A stretch of 64,000 nt of DNA from Spartinivicinus ruber (lineage in GTDB: Bacteria; Pseudomonadota; Gammaproteobacteria; Pseudomonadales; Zooshikellaceae): the NCBI RefSeq assembly GCF_011009015.1, contig NZ_CP048878.1:122501-186500 (forward strand), read 5' to 3'. The notes beneath the pieces are model-generated. The model had not been told where the DNA came from. It saw only the letters and a program-made list of their open reading frames with translations, and did not search any database. The translations under genes were made by a program, and so were the position numbers. The stretch's first letter is position 1. Each line of letters begins with the position of its first letter. Positions 46,722 to 56,375 of this stretch are shown one piece after another.

Positions 46722-47312
46722 ATGATAAAAGATGCGGTAGTGACGTATATAGATCTTTCTTCAATTATAAAAAAATACCAACATGCTGCCGTACTAAAAG
46801 CAATAAAAAATATATTTCAGCATGATGTATCTAAAGAGTTAAATGTATATTGTTATAAACTAAAAGAAGCATTTGTCAGAGTAAGGCCATTTGATAGTGG
46901 TTATAGTCAGGACGATATTAAGCTATTGATACTGCATGAATTACTTGCTTTAGAGCATATTCAGGGACTCCTCTTTAGTTTTGGTGATATGTTGCATAGT
47001 AGTACTGCTTATGGTGAATTCAAGGTTACCAATAATACAATGTCTGGTTCTGCTATTGAGAGTAGTGTGAAACTAATAGCAAAACAAAAGTTCAACTCAA
47101 GAATATTAATAGGTACAGATATAGTAAATTTGCTTAAATCAGAAACATCAGATTTTGAAATTAAAAAAATAGCTAAGCATGTTAAATCAATGTTAATACG
47201 AAGTGAATCCGGTTTATACTGCTTGGATCAGTTTAAAATATTTGAATCAAAAGTTGGTATTGAGTTTAGTCAAAATCAAGAGTCAACTGAATCAGTGCAA
47301 GAAGCTGTATAA
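46722..47312 (+). CDS. Unknown protein with degenerate class III cyclase-like features
   Basis: A 196-residue cytoplasmic protein, near the size of one class III nucleotidyl cyclase domain. It begins VVTYIDLSSIIKKY, where cyclases have an Asp-containing F-D-I-S strand. Further on it has SGSAIESSVKLIAKQKFNSRILIGTDIVNLL, resembling the cyclase GDAVNLASRLE...ILIS region. The second metal Asp and the transition-state Asn/Arg are not evident, so it would be a non-catalytic relative if the match is real. TGGAG precedes the ATG at good spacing. It lies ~225 bp upstream of a chemoreceptor pseudogene. Confidence 0.5.
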   Translation: MIKDAVVTYIDLSSIIKKYQHAAVLKAIKNIFQHDVSKELNVYCYKLKEAFVRVRPFDSGYSQDDIKLLILHELLALEHIQGLLFSFGDMLHSSTAYGEFKVTNNTMSGSAIESSVKLIAKQKFNSRILIGTDIVNLLKSETSDFEIKKIAKHVKSMLIRSESGLYCLDQFKIFESKVGIEFSQNQESTESVQEAV

Positions 47313-47536
47313 ATATAAAAAATTATGATAAATAATATGTTACTTGGCTGATTTTAAAAAATCCAACAGTTTTCAGATCATATATTTTTCTTAATTCCTT
47401 CATTATAGGCGCTGTTAGGATAGCGCTTGTATCTTTATTATTCTATATGACTAAATTTTAAAAATCAGATCTTTTCTAAGTTGGCAGGATATTAGTGATT
47501 AGCTAACCTTGTTAAGAGTCAAGGGAGGACCTCAAC

Positions 47537-50500
47537 ATGATGGGAAAAAAAGTTATCTCAATGGGTGAAAGACTTAAATCTTTCATTTAAGTTATCTATA
47601 TACTCAATAATATTATTTATTCCAACGGTAATGTTATTGAAATTTTTTCTTGACTCTGAAAATTACCACATTAATTTTGTTGAAAAGCAGATGGTTGGTA
47701 AGGAATATTTAATTAATACTTATCCTTTGCAAATGAGTCTGGCGAAGCATCGTGATTTAACAAATGCTTATCTTAATGGTAATAAAAATCTAGCATCACA
47801 GATACAATCTGAGCGAAATAATATCGAAAATAATCTAGAAAATTTAAAACAACTTGATGTTAAACATAGCTCAGTATTGATTATAAACCATAAGCTATCA
47901 TCGATTAAAAATGAATGGGAAAACCTAAAACTGACTTCCTTTAATATAGAGGCTACTCAATCTTTCAATACACACAATCAGTTAATTAAACAAATTCATG
48001 ATCTTATATTGCATGATAGTACTCAGTCTAAGTTAATTTTAGATGCTTCTGTTGCCAATAACTACTTATTTAATGTTGAAGTAAATGTTCTTCCTGTTTT
48101 AATTAATGAGTTAGGCCAGCTTAGGGGGAGCGCAACAGAGATAATAAATAAACAAGAGATAACATTTGACCAAAGAGTTGAATTAAAACTACATATTAGG
48201 AATGTTAAGAGTTATATCAGTAATCTTAAAAAGATGTTAGTTATAGCTTACAGTAATACCAATGACATTGAACTTAAACAAAATCTTGTAAACTATGAAA
48301 AGGAATTGGATTCTGCAATAAATATTTTTTACAAGAAATTAATGATAATATACTAAATGCAACGGCTACTCGAGTTGAGAGTAGTATATCTGGAAGTATT
48401 CTTTTTTCTAAAGGCTCTCTAGTAATAGAGCTGTCAAATAAATTGTTTCAAAAAATAGACTCCAATACCTCCAGACTGCTGTCATTAAAATTAGAGGCAA
48501 TCAAAGCTGAAAGAACAGAACATTTATTAATTATTTTGGCATTGGTAAGCATAGGATTATTATTTACTTGGTGGTTTAATCAAGTTATTAATCGAGGGCT
48601 TCGCACTATATTAGAAATATTTGATGATATTAATTCAGGTAATTATAAATCGAGAGACGTAACATCTTTACAGTCTAAAGATGAAGTAGGTACGGTCATA
48701 ACCAGATTAGTCGATTTACAAGCAAAACTCAAAGAAAATATAGATAGTTTACAAAAGCAAATGAAAGAAAGCTCCCGAGTTAAACAAGCACTGGATGTGG
48801 CAACTACTAATGTCATGATTGCTGATAATAATTTTGATATTATTTACATGAATGAGTCAGCGGTTGAAATGATGCAAGCAGCAGAAGCTGATATAAAGCA
48901 GGAAATTAACAATTTTGATTCAAATAATTTACTAGGAGGATCAATTGACCGGTTTCATAAAAATCCTGCACATCAACGTAAAGTTTTGAATGAGCTAACT
49001 AGCACTTATAAAAGTAAAATTTCTGTAGGTAGGCGTACTTTTAATATAATTTCCACTCCAATTCTAGATAAAAATGGTGAGCGACTAGGTTCGGTAGTTG
49101 AGTGGGACGATCAAACTGAGAAATTGGCGAAAGATAAAGAAACACAACATCTTGCAGCCGAAAATAGTAGAGTGAAACAAGCATTGGACAGTGTTACATC
49201 AAGTGTTATGATTGCAAATAATGATTTAGAAATAGTTTATTTAAATAATTCATTAGATATAATGTTGCGAAATGCTGAAGATGATATAAAGAAAGGCTTG
49301 AATAATTTTGATATCAATAAATTAGTAGGAACTTGTATTGATGTATTTCATAAAAATCCATCTCATCAGCGAAATATCCTGAAAGATTTGAATAGTGCCT
49401 TTGAAAGCCAGTTAACTCTTGGTGATAGAACAATGCGTATTATTGTGAATCCAGTATTTAGTGATTCTGGTGAGCGTTTAGGTTCCGTTGTTGAATGGGC
49501 AGATAGAACTCAGGAATTGGCTATTGAACAAGAGATTGATAGTGTTGTCACAGCAGCGGTGAATGGTGATTTAACCAAGCGTATTGAAGAAAAAATAAAG
49601 AGGGTTTTTTTAGTAATTTAAGTTTGGGGATTAATAAATTGGTTGATATTGCTGAATAGGTGGTTAATGATACCGCTAGGGTATTAGATGCATTAGCTAA
49701 TGGTAATTTAACTGAGAAAATTGATAAAGACTACCAAGGTGATTTTGCTAAATTGAAAGCTGATGCTAATTCTACCATAGAGCGTCTCACTGAGATTATT
49801 GGTGAAATTATGTCTGCTAGTGAAGCCGTTGCCTCAGGTGCCCAACAAATAGCACAGGGTAGTGAAGATTTAAGTTCACGTACTGAAGAGCAGGCCTCTT
49901 CTTTAGAGGAAACTGCTGCTAGTATGGAAGAGATGACTAGCACGGTAAGAAGTAATGCAGAAAATGCCCGTGAAGCTAATCGGATGTCAGTAACTGCTAA
50001 AGAAAAAGCAGAAAGTGGTGGAGAGGTTGTAAATCAAGCTGTACTTGCTATGGAAGAAATTAATACGGCTAGCAAAAAAATTGAAGATATTGTTGGTGTA
50101 ATTGATGAAATTGCATTTCAGACTAATTTGTTAGCATTGAATAGTGCAGTTGAAGCAGCAAGAGCTGGTGAATATGGTAGAGGTTTTGCTGTGGTGGCAG
50201 GAGAAGTACGTAATTTGGCTCAACGCTCTGCAACTTCAGCTCAAGAAATCAAAAACCTTATTCGAGATAGTGTGCTAAAGGTTAATGATGGTACAGAGTT
50301 AGTTAAAAAGTCGGGTGAAACACTCAATGAAATAATTGAGTCAGTTGATAAAGTCAGCAAGATGGTTGATCAAATTACAGCTAGTGCTCAAGAGCAAGAG
50401 TCTGGTATTAATGAAGTTAACTCTGCCATTTCTCAAATGGATGAAATGACTCAGCAAAATGCTGCATTAGTAGAGGAATCTTCTGCAGCCAGTATGAGCA

Positions 50501-50711
50501 TGCAGAAAAAATGAATAGATTGATGAACTTTTTCAGTCTAGATGCCAATTCTGTCATTACAGTAAGTGGTGATAATAGCCATACTCACACTATAGGACCA
50601 GGAAATAAGCCTATAAATCAGTATAAATCGCCAGTTACACAACATAAAATGTCTAAAAATCACCAGTCATCAGTATCTTATGAAGATGATGGCGAATGGG
50701 ATGAGTTTTAA
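47537..50711 (+). pseudogene. Chemoreceptor (MCP) pseudogene with two PAS domains
   Basis: A former ~1050-residue chemoreceptor in five pieces. It starts at ATG 47537 after AGGGAGG. Frameshifts are seen at an A7 run (47545-47551), a T6 run near 48330, an A6 run at 49590-49595 and near 50493-50499; a TAG nonsense codon is at 49657. In order: TM1, a 4HB-like periplasmic domain, TM2 (HLLIILALVSIGLLFTWWF), HAMP, two tandem PAS repeats (each SRVKQALD...FHKNP.HQR...GERLGSVVEW), a second HAMP-like stretch, and the signalling hairpin [20 protein letters not shown]. It ends in a tail with the CheR-binding pentapeptide EWDEF. One shift could be a sequencing error, but four plus a stop argue for real decay. 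Confidence 0.85.
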
Positions 50712-50742
50712 AAGGTTTTAAGAAAAATAGTAAGCAAGAGTG

Positions 50743-50770
50743 TAATAAGCTCCTATAAAGGAGCTTATTA
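50743..50770. terminator. Bidirectional terminator between MCP pseudogene and puuC
   Basis: TAATAAGCTCCT and AGGAGCTTATTA form a perfect 12-bp stem with ATAA loop. T-rich sequence follows on the plus strand, and the convergent genes end on either side. Confidence 0.8.
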
Positions 50771-50777
50771 TTTATTT

Positions 50778-52289
50778 TTATAACTGAATCCAGGTCGCTT
50801 TAATTTCCGTGTATTTATCAAAGGCGTGGAGTGATTTATCCCTTCCATTACCTGACTGTTTATAACCGCCAAATGGTGCCGTCATATCACCACCGTCATA
50901 CTGGTTAATCCAGACTGATCCAGCCCGTAATGCCTTAGCTACTCGGTGAGCTTTGCTGATATCTTTAGTCCAAATTGCTGCTGCAAGACCGTATTGACTA
51001 TCGTTGGCAATGTTAATTGCCTCTTCTATAGAGTTAAAACTGATACAAGACAGCACTGGGCCAAAAATTTCTTCTTGGGCAATGCGCATTTGGTTGGTGA
51101 CATTATCAAAAATAGTAGGCTCTACAAATAAACCGCCACTGTCTTGTAAACATTGGTTACCACCAGTTATTAATTGGGCGCCTTCCTCTTTACCTAATTG
51201 AATGTAATTTAAAATAGTTTGCAGTTGAGTTTGATCAATAACTGCACCTATTTGGGTTTCAGGGTTTAAAGGGTGGCTTGGTTGCCAGCTGGCTAACTCT
51301 AGTTGTACTAATTTAACAAACTCGTTTTGAATACTGCTTTCTACTAATAAGCGTGAGCCTGCAGTACAAACTTCTCCTTGATTGAAGCAAATAGCTTGGG
51401 CAGCTGCTTTGGCAGCGGCATTTAAATCAGGGGCATCAGCAAAAACAATATTAGGACTTTTGCCACCTGCTTCAATCCATACCCGTTTCATATTGGATTG
51501 GCCCGAATACATCAATAGTTGTTTGCCAGTACGAGTTGACCCCGTAAACACTAAAGTGTCTATATCTGGATGAAGTGCAATAGCTTTGCCAGCGTCTTCG
51601 CCTAGCCCAGGTAATACATTAAAAACACCAGCTGGAATGCCTGCTTGGTGAACCAACTCTGCTAACTTTAATGCAGTTAATGGTGACTTTTCTGATGGTT
51701 TTAAAATAACACTGTTGCCGGCTGCTAAGGCAGGTGCGATTTTCCAACAAGCCATCAGCAAAGGAAAATTCCAGGGTACGATTGCGCCTACGACACCAAC
51801 CGGTTCACGGGTGACTAGACCAATTGTGTCTGCTGCAGTCGGGGCAATTTCACCATATACTTTATCTATGGCTTCTGCATGCCATTGGATACATTGGGCT
51901 GCAGCAGGGATATCAATAGTTAGACTGTCGTTAATGGGTTTTCCCATATCCAGGGTTTCTAATAAAGCCAACTCTTCCTGGTTTTGGGAAATCAACTTAG
52001 CCAGCTTAAGCAGTATTTTTTTACGTTTTGTAGGGGGGAGACCAGACCATAGTTGTTGATTAAAGGCATTTCTAGCTGCAGCAACAGCCAAATCGACATC
52101 TGTTTGGGTACAACTAGCCACTTCACTTAGTATTCGGCCATCGATTGGACTAATGCAATTAAAGACTGCCCCGGCTTGGGCTGCTTGCCATTGGCCGTTA
52201 ATAAATGCTTGATTAGGGAAAGATAATTGTTTGCTGCGGTGTTCCCAGTCCTGTTGGGTTAACTTTTTCATTGTAACTTGCCTGTCCAT
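50778..52289 (-). CDS. puuC: Aldehyde dehydrogenase PuuC
   Basis: A 503-residue NAD(P)-dependent aldehyde dehydrogenase. IVPWNFPLLMACWKIAPALAAGNSVILKPSEKSP, FTGSTRTGKQLL, catalytic Glu in RVWIEAGGKSPN, catalytic Cys in NQGEVCTAGSRL, EEIFGPVLS and the C-terminal FGGYKQSGNGRDKSLHA read like E. coli PuuC. PuuC oxidises gamma-glutamyl-gamma-aminobutyraldehyde in putrescine breakdown and also takes other aldehydes. No other puu genes lie in the window. Starts at 52289 and 52271 are both possible. It is divergent from a dCache chemoreceptor. Confidence 0.9.
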   Translation of the reverse strand: MDRQVTMKKLTQQDWEHRSKQLSFPNQAFINGQWQAAQAGAVFNCISPIDGRILSEVASCTQTDVDLAVAAARNAFNQQLWSGLPPTKRKKILLKLAKLISQNQEELALLETLDMGKPINDSLTIDIPAAAQCIQWHAEAIDKVYGEIAPTAADTIGLVTREPVGVVGAIVPWNFPLLMACWKIAPALAAGNSVILKPSEKSPLTALKLAELVHQAGIPAGVFNVLPGLGEDAGKAIALHPDIDTLVFTGSTRTGKQLLMYSGQSNMKRVWIEAGGKSPNIVFADAPDLNAAAKAAAQAICFNQGEVCTAGSRLLVESSIQNEFVKLVQLELASWQPSHPLNPETQIGAVIDQTQLQTILNYIQLGKEEGAQLITGGNQCLQDSGGLFVEPTIFDNVTNQMRIAQEEIFGPVLSCISFNSIEEAINIANDSQYGLAAAIWTKDISKAHRVAKALRAGSVWINQYDGGDMTAPFGGYKQSGNGRDKSLHAFDKYTEIKATWIQL

Positions 52290-52467
52290 ATCCTAAAAAA
52301 GCATTATAACAAGCATTTTCATTTTATTAAGCTATTCTTAAGGATGGATTCTGCATAAGTTATATATAAAGGTATAGATGGCCTGCCAATATTACTTAAG
52401 CCATCACAAGTAGTATTAACAGGTTCTGATTTGGTAATAACTGAATGGTAAGTAATATAGGTTACCT

Positions 52468-54351
52468 ATGAAGTTTACCCACAAAATACTTTTTGCTGCT
52501 TCAGCTGTAATGGTAGTTGCATTTGCTGGGTTTAGTGGATCCCAGTATATATTAATTAAAAGCCAAACAGAGTCAGACTTGGTGAAAGACTTAGGGCAAT
52601 TAGCAGGATTAACTGCCCATAGTATTGCTGACTGGATGAACAATAAACTGCAAATAATGGATGCAGTAGCTAAAAGTCTGGATAAGCCTGTTGATGATCA
52701 AAGGGTAAGGGCCATTGTGGACCAAGCAGGTTGGTCTAGTCAGTTTGATTCAGTTTATGTGGGCAGGGAGCAGGATGGTAAATTTATTGATAATAATGAT
52801 AAACCCAGTGGTGCAGATTATGATCCACGTAAGCGGCCATGGTATCAACTAGCCAAAGCTAAAAACGCTAATACATTTACCGAGCCATACGTTGATGCTG
52901 ACTCAAAAGAGCTGCTAATTACTGCTGTTAGCAATGTCAAACAGCAAGGTAGTTTTATTGGCGTGGCAGGGGGAGATATTTCACTAAAAAGTATTTCTGA
53001 AATGGTTAATAAAGAAGACTTTGGTGGTTTAGGTTATGGTTTTCTGGCAACTGGTGATGGAAAAATTATTATTCACCCTAATGGTGAATGGGTTGAAAAA
53101 AACATTAGCGATTTCTATGGCAATAAAAAAATTGATATAAAGAATAGCGGTTTGCAGCGGGCCATTGTAGAAGAAATGGATGCGCTAACCATGTTTGTGC
53201 CTATATCTGGTATTAAAACCGTTGATTGGTATATTGGTTTGGTAGTGGATAGAGGAAAAGCATTTGCTGCTATTAACCAGTTTATGATGTCGGCAGTTAC
53301 TTTTACCCTTGTTGGCATATTACTCATTGTAGGCTTGCTGAGTTTTATGATGAAGGTGGTCTTAAAACCACTTGCAGATATTTCTATTGCAATGAGTGAT
53401 GTTGCAGCAGGAGAGGGAGACTTAACCAAGCGACTTAAAGTTAACTCAAAGGATGAGTTAGGTCAGCTTGCCGATAATTTCAATTTATTCATTGGTAGAA
53501 TACATGAGTCTATAAAAAACGTTGCACAAGCTAGTGCTACGCTAGCAGAGTTATTTCAAAAAGTGTTGTCATGGACTGAAACCAGCATGAATAAATCTGA
53601 TGAACAGTCACACCGCACTAGTAGTATTGCTACAGCAATTAATCAGTTAGGTGCTGCAGCACATGAAATTGCTCAAAATGCAGCATCAGCTTCTGATCGC
53701 GCTTCGGAAGCGAAGCATACAACGGTGGAAGGCAAAACTGTAATGAGCCAATCCATTGAAATTATAGAACAGCTGTCGAGCAATATAACTAGTTCAAGTG
53801 ATCACATTCAAAACTTAAGTGCTAACACTGAAAACATTGGAAAAATATTAGAGGTCATTAAAGGGATTAGTGAGCAAACCAATCTATTAGCTTTAAATGC
53901 GGCAATTGAGGCTGCCAGGGCAGGTGAGGCTGGCCGTGGTTTTGCCGTGGTTGCTGATGAAGTGAGAGGGCTAGCCCATCGTACCCAAGAGTCTGCTCAA
54001 GAAATTCACAGTATGATTGAAGAGTTACAAAGTGGTGTTCATACAGCAGTAGAAACAATGAATAAAAGCCAGGAATTTAGCAGACAAAGTGTGAATGTGG
54101 TGAATGAAGCGGGCAATATGTTAAATGAAGTCAATTCAGTGATTGGTGAAATAGATGGCATGAACCAATCTGTTGCGACTGCAACAGAAGAGCAAACCTC
54201 AGTAGTGGGTACTTTGGATGAGGAAATTACCCATATCAATCACTTAAACCAAGAATCAGTTGATTGTTTACAACAAACCTTGCAAGCCTGTGGTGAGGTA
54301 GATGAACAATCGACTAAGTTACAAAAGTTAGTCGGTAGCTTTAAAATTTAA
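52468..54351 (+). CDS. Methyl-accepting chemotaxis protein with double Cache domain
   Basis: A 627-residue chemoreceptor. TM1 is at ~8-28. A dCache_1 periplasmic sensor (about 35-275) includes [37 protein letters not shown], then [18 protein letters not shown]2 is at ~276-298, then HAMP ([14 protein letters not shown]), and the signalling hairpin tip [33 protein letters not shown]. There is no CheR-binding pentapeptide. The R..WY....Y.D pattern is the ligand-contact layout shared by amino-acid and amine-sensing dCache receptors. The divergent puuC neighbour makes an amine ligand an attractive guess. Its stop overlaps the murI stop by 4 bp. Confidence 0.95.
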   Translation: MKFTHKILFAASAVMVVAFAGFSGSQYILIKSQTESDLVKDLGQLAGLTAHSIADWMNNKLQIMDAVAKSLDKPVDDQRVRAIVDQAGWSSQFDSVYVGREQDGKFIDNNDKPSGADYDPRKRPWYQLAKAKNANTFTEPYVDADSKELLITAVSNVKQQGSFIGVAGGDISLKSISEMVNKEDFGGLGYGFLATGDGKIIIHPNGEWVEKNISDFYGNKKIDIKNSGLQRAIVEEMDALTMFVPISGIKTVDWYIGLVVDRGKAFAAINQFMMSAVTFTLVGILLIVGLLSFMMKVVLKPLADISIAMSDVAAGEGDLTKRLKVNSKDELGQLADNFNLFIGRIHESIKNVAQASATLAELFQKVLSWTETSMNKSDEQSHRTSSIATAINQLGAAAHEIAQNAASASDRASEAKHTTVEGKTVMSQSIEIIEQLSSNITSSSDHIQNLSANTENIGKILEVIKGISEQTNLLALNAAIEAARAGEAGRGFAVVADEVRGLAHRTQESAQEIHSMIEELQSGVHTAVETMNKSQEFSRQSVNVVNEAGNMLNEVNSVIGEIDGMNQSVATATEEQTSVVGTLDEEITHINHLNQESVDCLQQTLQACGEVDEQSTKLQKLVGSFKI

Positions 54352-55202
54352 ACGGGTAGATTTAAATAATCGACTTCTTCAATTCCTAACAGTTTTAGCG
54401 CAGGTATTAGCCGGTTTATTTGTTGGTTCGCTTCAGTGAACAAGGCGATATGGCCATTACTTTTTAAGTGAACTGGATTGGTTGCAGAGCCAACAGAGTC
54501 GTTTGCTATATGGGTTATATGTGGTAGTAAAGAGGCGACTCGATTGGCAATAGCGGTGCCTGAGTCCACCCAGCTTATATCGGGAGCTAGTTGTTGTAAT
54601 TCTTCTCGAAGCAAAGGAAAGTGAGTACAGCCAAGCACGACCTGATCAGGTTGATGAGTAGAGGAGGCTGGATGGGCCTGTGATTGATCAAATAAGGGTT
54701 GAATAACAGCAGTCAGCCGGTTAAGGCAAATTTGCTCGCCCCTTAACTTCTGTTCAGCTAGTTCAACCATCTCAGTAGAGCCGATTTTGATCACCTGGCA
54801 ATGGCTAGCAAAGTCTTTAATCAATTGATCAGTGTAAGGACGGGTCACAGTACCGGGGGTCGCAAGTAAGCCAATACACCCGGTTTTGGTTTCCTGGGCT
54901 GCTGTTTTTATTGCTGGAACCACACCTACAACTGGGATTTCGAAACAGCTACGTAAACTAGGCAGCACAATAGTGCTAGCAGTATTACAGGCGATAATAA
55001 TAATATCGAACGAACAACGGTTGCTAATAGCATGTACACAATCAACTACCCGCTGCTGTAACCAGTCAGCATCTTTGGTGCCATAGGGAAAAGCTGCGTT
55101 ATCACTGGCATACACCACGGAAAGTTGTGGTATTAACCGTGATACTGCTTGAAAGATGCTTAAGCCACCTACACCAGAGTCAAAAATTAATGCTGTCACC
55201 AT
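54348..55202 (-). CDS. murI: Glutamate racemase MurI
   Basis: A 284-residue cofactor-independent racemase supplying D-glutamate for peptidoglycan. It has [14 protein letters not shown] at the start and the two catalytic cysteines, Cys72 in ACNTAS and Cys192 in [23 protein letters not shown] is the third family motif. Length is normal. It converges with the chemoreceptor gene (4-bp overlap) and is preceded on its strand by an unknown tail-anchored protein gene. Confidence 0.96.
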   Translation of the reverse strand: MVTALIFDSGVGGLSIFQAVSRLIPQLSVVYASDNAAFPYGTKDADWLQQRVVDCVHAISNRCSFDIIIIACNTASTIVLPSLRSCFEIPVVGVVPAIKTAAQETKTGCIGLLATPGTVTRPYTDQLIKDFASHCQVIKIGSTEMVELAEQKLRGEQICLNRLTAVIQPLFDQSQAHPASSTHQPDQVVLGCTHFPLLREELQQLAPDISWVDSGTAIANRVASLLPHITHIANDSVGSATNPVHLKSNGHIALFTEANQQINRLIPALKLLGIEEVDYLNLPV

Positions 55203-55264
55203 TGGCTATCGTTAAGTCTATATTCAAATTGAAGCTGGGTATTTTACTGAGCTTTTGATTTGAA

Positions 55265-56236
55265 TTACAGAACATAGGCTTCAAAAAGGAAAGCGGATAC
55301 TGCGAGGCAGATGGCAAGAATCAAAACTGTTAACAATCCTTCAGTGGTTGGTTCATCAGCTTCATGAGTGATTACTGATAGGTCTTCGGTTTCAGCAGCT
55401 TGATAATGCTGCCTGATCGGTTGTAATGAAACGACATTATTGGCTTTGGCTGTTATATCGAGTTTATGTGGCGTTGTGTGTAAAAAAAGATTGGAAAAAT
55501 GAGCTGTGATGGCTTCTTCAGAGATATCTGTAGCCTGTTCACTAAAGAAATCAGGAATAATAGTGGTTTCTTCTGGTACTAGTAGTAAATCATGTTCGAA
55601 CAGCACAATAGAATGCTGGTTGGCATCATCAATATAGAGTTCATCACCTGTACTAGGCAGCCATTGGGGAGCTGCCCCTGTATAATCTTCAAAAAATCTG
55701 AAAATAAGTTGACCGTGCTCTTTGCCTAAAACCACCCCTGTTACTTCTTTTTCTGCTAGTTGTAAGCAAGCATAATAAGGAAATTGCTTATCAGTTAAAT
55801 ACTGATAGTCTGGAGGGAAGCTAACTTGTCGGGAATACTCATTAATTCTTGATGCAAATAAAAAATCAAAAGAAAAGTAGCTAAAACCTAAGCAGTGCCA
55901 TACAGAGCCTGGCACACAAAAGCTGCGAGCAAGTGCTCTCAACTCATAATTAAACATCTCATCTGTTATTTCTGGATATTGATTAAAGTAATTAAAAACG
56001 GCTTTTGTTTCGATAATATAACCAGCATCTTTAGCTTTAGGCATATTAATATTTTCAAAGTAGAGGTAAGGAAGATCAATTTCTTCAGTTGTTGGCCAGC
56101 TCCCCTCAATGGTAATACGATAATCTGTTTTCGTAAGTTTACTGGTTAAATAAAGTAAGCATATATCATTGATGGAGTTAATTAATTGACGCTTATCAGG
56201 TATTTTAATGTCGTTGATTGGTGCTGTATAAGCCAT
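55265..56236 (-). CDS. Unknown protein with C-terminal membrane anchor
   Basis: About 323 residues. A large soluble part has no recognised motif (LTKTDYRITIEGSWPTTEEIDLPYLYFE, SFCVPGSVWHCLGFSYFSFDFLFASRI). It ends in one hydrophobic helix (LLTVLILAICLAVSAFLF), so it looks tail-anchored with the bulk in the cytoplasm. I prefer ATG 56236, preceded by AGTGAG; an ATG at 56272 adds 12 residues and has no ribosome site. It precedes murI by ~60 bp on the same strand. Function unknown. Confidence 0.65.
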   Translation of the reverse strand: MAYTAPINDIKIPDKRQLINSINDICLLYLTSKLTKTDYRITIEGSWPTTEEIDLPYLYFENINMPKAKDAGYIIETKAVFNYFNQYPEITDEMFNYELRALARSFCVPGSVWHCLGFSYFSFDFLFASRINEYSRQVSFPPDYQYLTDKQFPYYACLQLAEKEVTGVVLGKEHGQLIFRFFEDYTGAAPQWLPSTGDELYIDDANQHSIVLFEHDLLLVPEETTIIPDFFSEQATDISEEAITAHFSNLFLHTTPHKLDITAKANNVVSLQPIRQHYQAAETEDLSVITHEADEPTTEGLLTVLILAICLAVSAFLFEAYVL

Positions 56237-56375
56237 TATAAACTCACTTATACCGGTTGAATTAGCTATCATAATTAAGAAGGTATAGCTAAAGCTATAA
56301 ACCTTTGCTCAATAGCATATCGATACTATAACAATAGTACTGATCTTCAGTGCTTACTAATGTTAAGTTGTAACC

